The notes beneath the pieces are model-generated. The model was not told the DNA's origin, searched no databases, and saw nothing but the letters and a program-made list of their open reading frames with translations. From assembly GCA_964017045.1 (NCBI GenBank), contig OZ024798.1, positions 31,734,347 to 31,798,346 on the forward strand: DNA of 64,000 nt. Direction: 5' to 3'. The DNA is from Omphiscola glabra. Taxonomy: Eukaryota; Mollusca; Gastropoda; Lymnaeidae. Below are positions 24,132-34,617 of the stretch, one piece after another (position 1 is the first letter of the stretch; each line of letters starts with the position of its first letter). A program made the translations under genes and the position numbers.

Positions 24132-25779
24132 CAGTCTTCATTGAATCCATGTTTAATATGATTCATTTTTGCTTAAGCTGCCCACCATCCATCCGAGACA
24201 ATAGGTCTATATCAACCTGCTGGTAGAAAATATCTCTATGATGATACTCTTAACTTATCTTAGGCCTATTACTATTATATAATTTATTATTATAATATTA
24301 TTATACTTGGAGTCTATCATAGTCTATGATGCACTCCTGTAAACTGTAAAGTAAAAGTGATCACATGTCGGTCTCACTTTCTGGCACTTCAACAAGAATC
24401 CATAGGCCATTCTAATTCTATGTTATTGAAAACCCATGCCATAATAATTTAGGCCGGCACTAAGTACACCGTGGCGGTGTACCTAGCAAAACCATGGACT
24501 TTGGCCTGCGTACACCGTGGCGGTGTACCTAGTAAAACCTTTGTCTTTGCCAGTCTTTAACTCTATGCGGTACTAGTACTTGTCAAGTTAATGTTAAACT
24601 CTTGTTAAAACTGAAAAATATTTATTTAAAAATTATTTAATACCTGGAAGATTAAACAAAAGTAGAACTGATATTTTTATAGTGCGCAGCTTGAGTCCTG
24701 TATGAACGCACCGGAATGACGTTCCTGTAAAACTGTAACTCTATTTTTTTTAAATTCGGTATTTTTTTAAAAAAATTGGGGGGGGGGGGTTGGGTTGGGA
24801 TATTTGGGTAAGTTCCACACTTTTGTAAAGAGCAAGCATTTCTTAGTGTTTTATTGGTCATATCTGGCCTCTTCGTAAGTAAAACGCATTTTATATCCTA
24901 ACCTGTTGCGTACCCCCCACAAATATTATAATTATTGATTGCACAGATTTTTAGGTTAACATTGGCTTTAATAGTATAGATGTATTTGAGTGTCAGAAAT
25001 TCAAGATAATTATCAAATGTAAGTTCTTTCTGCCGAACCCAACTCCCCTCCGACAACCGCTATACGCAGCAGTTTGCAAAATATAGTACGTAAATGGATG
25101 GACCTATCAGATATATATATATCATACTTTGTATTTTTCTCATTTCTAATATTTTCAAATTCAACATATACTTAAAATATTTCAATTGCTACAAAATATT
25201 TTTAAAATTCTCACTACTGTTACAAATGAACATAATAAATTAAATATAAAATATACTTTTAATTAAAATGAAGAATAAAAAAAGTAAAATTCGTTCCCCA
25301 TCTAGTAAATGATCACAGAATATAAAATCACATAGCGTCTACTCTACCACAAGACCACACAAGTTCACATCCAACTGCCTTATCTTAAAACCAGGTCAAT
25401 GTCACATTTTTGCAATATGAACGTCAAAAATTTGATCAAAACTATCTACATTTAGGCTATATCCACTCTAAGAAAAGTATTTTCTGTAATCCATTAACTT
25501 CATTAATTAATTATTCTTTTCAAACAGGCAGATATTGATAATCAGCAAAAATCTGTTACTGTTGAGGTTGTCCTATAGACATAATATTGTGACATTGACA
25601 TAGTCCTGTGTTTTGACTCTAGTATAAAATTTTTACTTCATAACAAAAATGTCATGTTCTCTCTCTACCATGATAGGATATTTAAAGGTCAGAACAATGA
25701 ATTAGATTTTTGAACTTAAAAATTTTAGCCTTTGGTGTTTTATTTTAATTTGTGTCTATTCTACAGACAGAATAACAAA
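24132..25779. other. Upstream region of importin alpha
   Basis: No complete gene. Two copies of GTACACCGTGGCGGTGTAC are at 24464-24482 and 24510-24528. A splice acceptor just before 25767 shows that the first coding exon of importin alpha is preceded by an untranslated exon somewhere upstream, which I could not locate. Confidence 0.5.
24464..24528. repeat. Duplicated perfect inverted repeat GTACACCG-TGG-CGGTGTAC
   Basis: The 19-bp sequence GTACACCGTGGCGGTGTAC, with 8-bp perfect arms and a 3-bp centre, occurs twice 46 bp apart, each followed by CTAG(C/T)AAAACC. The pair looks like a short tandem duplication of about 46 bp. Function is unknown. Confidence 0.8.
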
Positions 25780-28700
25780 ATGGCAGAAAATGGGACTCAC
25801 AACGCACGTCTTAGTGCTTACAAAAACAAAGGCAAAGACATTGAGGTATTTTTAAAGTTTATTTTTAATAATCATGCCTAGACACTTATAATTCCAAGCA
25901 ATGCTTTTCCACCACATGTCAGAGAGATGTCCAACACTGAAAGCAACTGTCATGGAGTTGTTGGATGACCTGTCAAAAAGGGAACCTTTGTCAAAAGGCT
26001 TTGATGATGGATGATTTAAACAGGGATATTCAGATTTTGTTCCACGTTGAAGCTGGACATGCTTGCCATACATACTATGAGTTTATTTTTTAAAGATGTA
26101 CTGACATTGTTAATTGCCTGATAACATTCCAAATTCAATTTTTGTTTGTTGTGTATTTATTTTATTTTATAAAATTAATTAATTTTAATCTAGGACCTTC
26201 GTAGACGTCGTGTTGAGACATCTGTAGAAATTAGAAAACAGAAGAAAGAGGAAACTTTGTTAAAGAGAAGAAATGTAGATTTGTCAGATGATGAACCAAC
26301 CAGTCCATTGCAAGAACAAAACAGGGTTAGTAAACTTACTATCCTCTTCACACTGAGATTTTAAAATTTAATCAATTAAATTTTAAATTGTTCCTTGTGT
26401 TATTGGATTTATAAGGGCAGGTCTTATATTTCTAAATTATAGTTTATATTAACTATGTCCTAGTTTGGATGAAATTTAAATATATTTATTAAATAATTAC
26501 TTTATTATTCCTTCTACCCAAATAGCAAGTTGCAATGACCATGTCTGAAATAATTACCAGCATTAAGAGTCTTGATGCCCAGACTGTTCTGAATGCCACT
26601 CAAGCCGTAAGAAAGCTACTTTCTAAAGAAAAAAACCCTCCCATTGACAGAGTGATAGATGCCGGACTTGTTGATGTGCTGGTGACATTTTTGGACTGTA
26701 ATGATAAGTAAGTAATCCTGAAATTCTTACAGTTCAGGCTTTTGTATATATTTTTTATCCCCATAGCACTTCTAGTAAAAACCCTGTAATTGTATCCAGA
26801 TGCTACTTTAGCTGCACAGATTGCTATAGGTTTTTACACACTTCAAAGGAATAACATAATACTGCCAATAGTTATAAATAACATTTCTCAGGAGACATAG
26901 TCATAGATGAATTAAACAAATCTTTTATTTGAAATAGAATTTTATTAAATACACTTATAACTATTTGAACTGTGGAATGTTTTATTGTCATTAATCCTCT
27001 TGAGATGAAGAATATTCAGTTTCGTTGCCAAGAAGATGGAGCCCTTTTCACACACCCTGCACTTTGTGAAAACTAGAGATATAAGAAATTAAATGAACTA
27101 ATAAATCTTTATGAATCAAACTGAAATCTCAACATTTATTCAATGAGCTATCCTGATTTACAATACTTTTTGCACAAAACAAAAAAGTTTTTAAAAAAAT
27201 GTCTTGCAGAATTTGCGTGATCTTTATTATTTTTGAAGCCTGTCACTTAGTATAATTAAAAATAATTTTAAATGACTGATCACAGTAAACTATAAATGAA
27301 AGCTCCCATTAAAATGCCTGAATGAGCCAAGAAATATGAGAAGCATTCTGATTGGCTTGTAGCCATTTGACTCATGGGCTGATAAATTAGCCCTGTCGTC
27401 TCAAGAGGGTTAAATCTTGTAGAAGAGAAAAAAAGTGGTAATCCACTGACATTAACTAGTTATTTGTACATTATTTCCCTGTGAATAGCATGTCGCGTTG
27501 ATTTGTGTTCTGTAAGACTTAGAATAGATTAAGGTTTTTTATTTCACCAATTTTTAGGTTTAGACTCAAAATCTATTAATTTGAAATTTAAATTCTATTC
27601 TGAAATCATGATCTATATGCCTTAATGATTCTATCTAATATATTTATATTTTATCAAGACCAAGTCTACAATTTGAAGCTGCTTGGGCTCTTACCAATAT
27701 AGCTTCAGGAACATCAGAGCAGACACAGGCTGTTGTTCGTGCTGGTGCTGTTCCTCATTTCATTAGACTCCTGGATGCACCAAGCATAAATCTTGTTGAA
27801 CAATGTATATGGGCTTTGGGAAATATTGCAGGCAAGGTTTTTCTTTTCATTGAGTGTTCTCGAATGTGCTACTTGTCATTTTAAAAAATGGGTTCAGTAT
27901 TGACAAATTGTGATCTTACACTTCTTTAATAAATTAATAGGGCCATTGTTTTTAAATGATTGAAACCATTCTATTAAGAATATGTACACAAATTTGACCC
28001 AAATTCAATTCCATTAGCTTAAATTTAAAAATATATATCCATAGGTGATGGAGCTGAAATGAGAGATATGGTTACTGCTAATGGCATTATTGAGCCACTT
28101 ATGCGCCTTGTGGATATGAGTGCTCCGGTAAGTTAATTTTTTTAAAACTTGGCATGTCTTTATCGTAACTTAGATGGGATGGGTATGGGAAAATTACACC
28201 TTTTAAAAATTACTGTTGATTCTCTGTAGTTTTTACTAAATGGGTAACTGAGTACAACTTTATCTTAAGTTTATCATATAGGGTGCTGGGTGGCCAAGCG
28301 GTCTAAGCTGATTCAATGACAAATAGCTGGTGGTCTGGAGTTCAATCCCCGCCAAGACAAGCAAAAATATCCCCAGCACCCCAGGTGGATGGGAATTGTA
28401 ATATTGTTACTGGGGATGATTCTTGTTAGCTTTGTACGGCACCTCATCTTAGAGAAGACAAACTCTGAATTCAAACCAGGATCAATAAATTGCTTGTGAG
28501 CTCAAAATTTACAAGAAATAAAGAAGAAATTAAATAATAGGATAGAAAGGATTGATTCTAACTGCATTAAATTTCAGTTTATCTTGTTCAATACTGGTGT
28601 AAGCAAGTTTTCTTGGGAAAGTATATGGAAGCTTATGGTGTAAAAGCATGATTGGAAATGTGTGTGTGGGGGGGGGGGGATATTCTGCAAATTACAATAC

Positions 28701-31700
28701 TTAGCTTGTTTAATACATTTAGCCCAGATGGGATTGACATGTTAGACCAAGTCTAGTGACATTTTATGCTGTCACAAGTTTAGTGTCAATTGACTAACAA
28801 AAAAATCATAGTTTAGATAATTGAAAGATAGTTCTTAATATTATCTCGTAGTCAGAGATTTAAGTTATAGAGAGTTGACTATTGATACAAAGTTTTAGTG
28901 TTGTTTGACATTATTATTTATTTTCCCAAAAGCCTGCTTTTCTTCGTAATTTGACATGGACATTCTCAAATTTGTGCCGTAACAAAAACCCACCCCCAAA
29001 AATGAAAGCCATCAAAGCTTGCTTGCCAGCACTTGCTTCCCTAATTCAACATTCGGACAAAGAGGTTCTAGCAGATACTTGCTGGGCATTTTCTTACATC
29101 ACTGATGGTGCTAACAATCAGATTCAAGAAGTTGTTGACATGCAAGGTAAATTTTATTTCTCATATTTTTTGTGTGAGATGATTGTTGCAAAGGAAATAA
29201 TTATTTTTCATTTGAATGTAAAATGTTAATTTAAGAATGAAAAATCTTCACTTTGCACCGCTACTTTATTTTAATGATAATTTTCCAGTGACGTATCGGG
29301 TATATCATTTAAACTGTTTTTAGCAAATAAATATATATTTGGTGATAACATTTTTTATAACCAATAGTCGGCAAACCGCTGTTTGCGAGCGGCATGCGGC
29401 TCTTTCGCCATCTGAGTGTGGCTCGGCCACAAGTCAATTTTGACTCCGAAAAAGTTGTTCTTGAAAAGAAATTGGGCTCTCAAAATTATTTTAGCGTCCT
29501 GCTGATTTTTGGCCCTTTTGACTGAGTTTGCAGACCACTGGTATCCACTATTTTTTGTGTGTGTATCCTATGCTTATATATACATTAATATTATGGCATT
29601 TCAGGCGTTGTGCCGAGGCTTGTTGAACTGCTTGGCAGTGTGGATGCTGCTGTTGTTACACCTGCGTTGAGAACAGTTGGTAATATTGTAACCGGGGATG
29701 ATTCTCAAACACAGGTATTTTTAAAGATAAAATTTAAATGTTCAAAAAATTTTTTTTTATGTGCTTATTATGTTACAGAACCAGCATCAATTTTTCTGAG
29801 TTGCTAATGTTTAGTGTATAACAGTGTAAAAAAATCATATTTGGGCTTCTTTTTTTAATGACTAATTGTATTTTTAAATTGTCTTCCCAACATACTATTC
29901 CTCTCTATTATTTCAGGTTGTAATAGATACTAATGTGTTGCAAATGATGCCAGGTCTGCTTCAACATAGCAAAGCTAGTATAAAAAAGGAAGCATGCTGG
30001 ATGTTGTCTAACATCACTGCGGGGGCAGTGGAGCAAATTCAGGCTGTTATCGAGCACAACCTCATTCCTTTGGTCATCGAAGTATTGTGCACAGTAAGTT
30101 ATATCTAAATTGATGCTATTCATAATTTGGACTTTTCAATTCACTTATCCTATTCTCCTAATATTCAATAATATATTTAAAAGATATACTTTGCTCAGCT
30201 CATTATTTTTTAATTCTACCCTATCTATTGAAATTCTCATACTGACATTAATTTTTACATTATAGGCTGACTTCAAGAGCCAGAAAGAAGCTGCCTGGAC
30301 TATCACTAACCTTACCTCTGGGGGAACTGTTGAACAAATCAGTTATGTTGTCCAGTGTGGTGCACTTAAACCTCTGTGTGAGCTTCTTGCTTCAAAGGAT
30401 ACTAAACTGCTCCATGTGCTCTTGGATGGCATCTCTAACATTCTCCAGGTATACTTGTCCTACTTTTCTTTATTTAATTTTAGGTCAAAAACACTGAAAA
30501 GAGACAAAGCACAAGCAACTGGCCACTGAGAAAAATCAAGAAGTATTAGGTATCTGCAGTCCCTTGTCAACACCTTCCTGAAACAGTTCAGTCATCAACA
30601 TCCACTAAAATAAAATTGATATTGGAAAATTATGTTAAATCTAATATAAAAATTCAGATCATTGGTAAATTTTTTTTTGATACGGAAAAAATCTAAACAT
30701 TTCTGAATTGAATTGATTTTCCCTCCACCTTTCATAACTATAAAATATGATCCATCAGTGGAAAAATAAAAGTTTATATCTTTGGGTTAATCTGCTATTA
30801 TTTATTCATCTAAGTCCAATTGTGGATAATGTCAGTTTCATGGTAATGCCAAATAAATGTGAGAATACTTGCTATATTTCAATATTAACTCATTCCCGAC
30901 GGCTGCGACTAAATGCGTCCTTTGCGGGTTTCGGCGGATGCGTCCAAATGCGTCTGGCCACACCCCCCTACTTTTCTTTTCTCCCTAGTTATAAAATCAC
31001 GCATCCCCGAGATTACTAGTGATAACCTCGCGGTAGCGAGATTCCACGAGCATTCAATAAAAAAAACCGGAAGTTTTTATCTCGTTTCATTCATTTTCAA
31101 AGCTTGTCTCAAGCTAGTCGGATCACAGTGAAATTTTTTGTGACATTTTTTTGTGAAATTTTGAAAATGGCCTTCCAATTTCTACAATCCCTTATCGATG
31201 GAAATGAACAATTGCTAGACGAGGGTTCTGATATTGAAGTTAATGAACTGTTTTCAGAATCTAGTGATTCTGATGACGATTCTGTAAATGATAGTGTTAC
31301 TTCTAACACGAACACTACTGGCGCGGAATGGTCCGATGGACTGTCCAATGTAACAGAAAATATGGGCGTATTTTCTGAATATGTAGGAAGTCTACTGGAT
31401 ATGCCAATTGGCAGCCTACCTATAAACTTTTTCAAGCTGTATCTGACGGACAAATGTATTGATGAGTTTGTTTTACAAACTAATTTGTATGCCAAGCAAC
31501 AATTGGCCAAGCAGTCGGGCCCTAGGCCTAGGGCATCTACCATAACATGGACACCAGTAAATGCAGATGACATCTACAAATATATATATATCAATATCAT
31601 GTTTGGCCTTCACCAAGTGCCAGATGTAAGACTGTACTGGTCTTCTGACAATATGTGGAGGGTCCCTGCAGTGGCTGACGTCATGAGCAGAGATCGTTTC

Positions 31701-33937
31701 CAGTTGATTCATCGGTTTTTCCATGTCAACGACAGCTCTCTTCAACCCGCCAAGGACAGCCCAAACTATGATCCCCTATACAAGGTGAGGCCCTTTCTGG
31801 ACCACATAAGGCACCAATGCTCATCACAGTACAAGCCTCAGAGACAACTAAGTGTTGATGAAGCCATGGTCGGTTTTAGGGGAAGACTTGGGTTCAAGCA
31901 ATATATGAAAGATAAGCCGACTCCCTGGGGCTTGAAGATTTGGTGTTGTGCCGAAGCCAAGACCGGTTACATTTTAAACTTTAAAGTGTACACTGGTAAA
32001 AGTGAGGTGAGCTCTACCAATGGTTTGGGCTATGATGTCGTCATGGCTATGGCCGAGCCCTATTTGGATAAAAGGCATGAGATTTTTTTTGACAATTTTT
32101 TTTCTTCGCCCAAGCTGGCAGAAGACCTACTTGCCCGTGACACCTATTGCTGTGCCACAATTAGGCCCAACCGCAAAGGCTGGCCTCTTAAAAAATCTAA
32201 ACAAAGAAAAGGTGACTGCACAATGCAGCAAAAGGGACTACTTGTTGCCTGCCAATGGACAGACAAGCGCCAAGTAAATATGATATCAACAAATTCAAAT
32301 CCACTGATGACAACCGTTGAGAGAAGATCCAAAGACGGGATAATTGAAGTGGAAATCCCCTGCAGTGTAGACTCATACAATTCATATATGTTTGGTGTGG
32401 ATTTAGGAGATCAGCACCGTTCGTATTATCCTGTAGGACGACCTAGCCATAAATGGTGGAGGTACCTCTTCTGGTATTTAATCCAGGTATCCATTGTTAA
32501 TGGTTATCTACTGATGAAAAGGGTGAACCCTGATTCCCCTTTTAGCAAGTGCCACCTCAAGTTTCGTTCAAAGTTGGCTCAACAGCTACTGAATTTAAAA
32601 ACAAGAGTCACCCCATCAAGCTCTTCTTGCCTGAACAGGCCAAGTATTGCTGGCATTGCAAGACCTTTCAGCCCCAAGCATAGGCTCTCTACAATGCCAG
32701 GGAGAAAGCGCAGATGCTACCAGTGTGCCATGGTAGGAGCAAAAATGCCCAGCGGCAGAACAAAGGAAACCACCAAAGGCTGTTATTTATGTCAAGTGCA
32801 TTTGCATGCTGGACAATGCTACAGCACTTACCATGAGAGCATAAAATAAACTTTAAGTGGTGTTAAAGTTGAATTAAATGTAGGAAAAAAGCGGTCAAAA
32901 TATCATTTGTTACATTTTTATTAATTTTGTGTCGTCGTTTGGTCTTGTTGTACCAGTAATGTTATATATTTCTGAAATCTTATCCATTTCTAAATGCAAT
33001 AATATTTTTTTGGTTTAAATTGGTTAATATTTAGGTACCAAAAACAATTTTATAAAATATATATATGGTAAAAAATCAGAGTAGCTTCCCTTTTCCAGGA
33101 AAATGAATATAAACAGGAAGTGAGTGCTCAGGGGGGAATGAGTTAAACTGGTGTGGCCCTTGTGAACACTTGTCGGACTATGAGCATTGTTAATTCATAG
33201 TTCATTTTTGTATCTCAATCTTTTTTTCCAGGCTGCAGATAAAGTGGGTCAAGTTGAGCCAATTTGTACAATGCTAGAAGAAATGAGTGGCTTGGATAAG
33301 ATTGAACAATTGCAGAATCATGAGAACCAACAAGTTTACAAGAAAGCTTATGACATTATAGAAAAATATTTTGGAGAAGAAGTAAGCAGATTTTTTATTA
33401 TCACTATAAAATAATAAGCAAGACATATCAGACCTGTTAACTCTTACGATTTTGGCTTACAAGCTACAATTTTGGTATGTCTATTACTATTACAATTTTA
33501 CGCCAAGGCCATTCAGAACTATGGTTTTAAGAGAGCGGGTGGAAAATATACATTATGGTTTTGTTTTTTAATTTAAAAATAAATATGAAAATACAGTTTT
33601 GGTTTTTGTTGCTCCTTTCTGCATCCAGCAGTAAATGGATTGAGAAATAATTTAGTTTTACTATATAGTATAGTGCGTTCAAAAAGAAATTTGACGAACA
33701 TTTTAACGTGTGAACTGAAAAAAAGATTCGACAAAATTTCCGTTCGGTTCGATCAAATTTCTTTCGATCAAATTTCCGGTAACCGTTAGTAGTTAAAGTG
33801 TTTGTCTTATGTAAATTTAAAACTTCCTTTCTTTGCAGGGAGAGGATGAAAATCTGGTGCCTGAAGGCAATGCTGAAGCAAATCAATATCAGTTCAGTAC
33901 AGAAAATATCAGCTCAACTCAAGGATTTACTTTCTAA
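25780..33937 (+). CDS. KPNA2: Importin subunit alpha, KPNA2 type, complete (522 aa)
   Basis: Coding exons: 25780-25845, 26194-26325, 26526-26707, 27659-27831, 28045-28127, 28933-29146, 29605-29714, 29917-30093, 30266-30448, 33232-33381, 33839-33937; they join to 522 codons plus stop. The protein is the adaptor that binds classical nuclear localisation signals and importin beta for nuclear import. The N-terminal importin-beta-binding segment is basic ([26 protein letters not shown]). Armadillo repeats follow, with the NLS-binding W/N pairs: [84 protein letters not shown]. The end [20 protein letters not shown] and the terminal GFTF match the alpha-1 (KPNA2) subfamily and its CAS-binding last repeat. 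Intron 4 needs a GC donor (27832). Intron 9 carries an intact piggyBac element. A 5' untranslated exon must lie upstream. Confidence 0.95.
28281..28525 (+). mobile_element. tRNA-derived SINE in importin alpha intron 5
   Basis: The head is tRNA-like: a box A TGGCCAAGCGG at 28291-28301 and a box B GAGTTCAATCC at 28338-28348, as in tRNA-Leu/Ser-like heads. There is no complete tRNA cloverleaf 3' half; instead a non-tRNA body follows (CCCCAGCACCCCAGG..., GTACGGCACCTCATC..., ACCAGGATCAATAAATTG). An A-rich end lies near 28510-28540. This is the structure of a tRNA-type SINE with an internal Pol III promoter. I could not fix target duplications. Confidence 0.78.
29362..29540. mobile_element. Degraded hAT-like MITE in importin alpha intron 6
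   Basis: The ends CAATAGTCGGCAAAC and (reverse complement) CAGTGGTCTGCAAAC form an imperfect terminal inverted repeat of the CAGTGG...GCAAAC type common among hAT elements. The interior (GCGGCATGCGGCTCTTTCGCC) is GC-richer than its surroundings. A target duplication is no longer clear. Confidence 0.5.
30885..33146 (+). mobile_element. piggyBac transposon, apparently complete, TTAA-flanked
   Basis: Inserted in importin alpha intron 9 in the same orientation as the gene. The two ends are TTAA-CTCATTCCC (30885-30897) and GGGAATGAG-TTAA (33134-33146): 9-bp terminal inverted repeats directly bordered by the TTAA target duplication typical of piggyBac. The 2.26-kb element encodes one uninterrupted transposase. 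Coding region, both ends and target site are preserved, so the copy is young and could be autonomous. Confidence 0.93.
31167..32849 (+). CDS. piggyBac-type transposase, intact (560 aa)
   Basis: Single-exon frame. I place the start at MAFQFLQS (31167), because the acidic N-terminus that follows is typical; an in-frame ATG 63 bp upstream is possible. The DDE_Tnp_1_7 core is complete: Asp231 in [10 protein letters not shown], Asp309 in IFFDNFFSS, Asp412 in GVDLGDQHR with Asp415. The spacings of 78 and 103 residues closely match those known for the insect piggyBac catalytic triad. The N-terminus is acidic ([13 protein letters not shown]). The C-terminal cysteine-rich domain reads CYQC, then [13 protein letters not shown]. 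It cuts and pastes at TTAA sites. It is the only gene of its element; no frameshift or stop is seen. Host genes around it are spliced, this is not. Confidence 0.93.
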   Translation: MAFQFLQSLIDGNEQLLDEGSDIEVNELFSESSDSDDDSVNDSVTSNTNTTGAEWSDGLSNVTENMGVFSEYVGSLLDMPIGSLPINFFKLYLTDKCIDEFVLQTNLYAKQQLAKQSGPRPRASTITWTPVNADDIYKYIYINIMFGLHQVPDVRLYWSSDNMWRVPAVADVMSRDRFQLIHRFFHVNDSSLQPAKDSPNYDPLYKVRPFLDHIRHQCSSQYKPQRQLSVDEAMVGFRGRLGFKQYMKDKPTPWGLKIWCCAEAKTGYILNFKVYTGKSEVSSTNGLGYDVVMAMAEPYLDKRHEIFFDNFFSSPKLAEDLLARDTYCCATIRPNRKGWPLKKSKQRKGDCTMQQKGLLVACQWTDKRQVNMISTNSNPLMTTVERRSKDGIIEVEIPCSVDSYNSYMFGVDLGDQHRSYYPVGRPSHKWWRYLFWYLIQVSIVNGYLLMKRVNPDSPFSKCHLKFRSKLAQQLLNLKTRVTPSSSSCLNRPSIAGIARPFSPKHRLSTMPGRKRRCYQCAMVGAKMPSGRTKETTKGCYLCQVHLHAGQCYSTYHESIK

Positions 33938-34538
33938 CTCCTAGGAAATGTTGTCATTGGTATATAAGTTGCTTTCCAGCCATTTTGGTAATTCCATTTG
34001 TGCTACTTCTGCTTATTGAAACTTAATGAATGATATGAACAATTAATAGGTTTTTAGCCCTTAATTCCACATGAGGAATAGTGCATCTGTTTGCAAAACT
34101 GAGTTATATTTTGGTAGATTGATAAATATGAACAATTTATTAACCAATGTGGGTTGGAGAACTATTTTTTGTTTATACATGATTATTTTTGTGTCTTAAG
34201 TCTGTCTTTTTTTTTAAAAAAGTTAGAAGACAGGTATATAAAGCATTGCTCATTACATTTTTTTGGAGTTACTGGTAACTAATCAATTAAATTGTATACA
34301 AGTAGTATGTGCAATTTACACATATGAATATGTTATGCTTCCCAACTGGTAAAATGTCTTTCAGATTCCTGACTAATGGTGTACATTGATTGTTTGATGG
34401 GTGATTGATGCTGTCTGAAAGATGCCATTTGTTTTCTCCCTAAACTTTTTTCTTACATGTTTTTGTATACTGTTTTTGTTATGCTTTTTTGTTTGCTGTC
34501 TATCATCATTTGAATCTCTCATTTTGTGTCCAGAGATC

Positions 34539-34544
34539 AATAAA
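34539..34544 (+). terminator. Probable importin alpha poly(A) signal
   Basis: AATAAA about 600 bp after the importin alpha stop codon, followed by an AT-rich stretch. It is the first full AATAAA I see in the 3' region. It is only about 75 bp from the stop codon of the convergent EEF1AKMT1. Confidence 0.55.
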
Positions 34545-34565
34545 TAATATATCAAGTAAAGACAT

Positions 34566-34571
34566 TTTAAT
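34566..34571 (-). terminator. Possible EEF1AKMT1 poly(A) signal (ATTAAA)
   Basis: On the minus strand, the common variant ATTAAA lies 47 bp after the stop codon. If used, the two convergent transcripts end within a few tens of bases of each other. Confidence 0.35.
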
Positions 34572-34617
34572 TCAAGTTTGTGGAATGAACGTTACAAAAG
34601 TCATGCTTGGGGTTAAA

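Noticed and set aside
28281..28355. Functional tRNA-Leu/Ser gene
   Set aside because: A and B boxes are present but the acceptor stem does not close and a long non-tRNA body follows, so it is a SINE head.
31109..32385. Minus-strand frames within the piggyBac gene
   Set aside because: Shadows of the plus-strand transposase frame, without family similarity.
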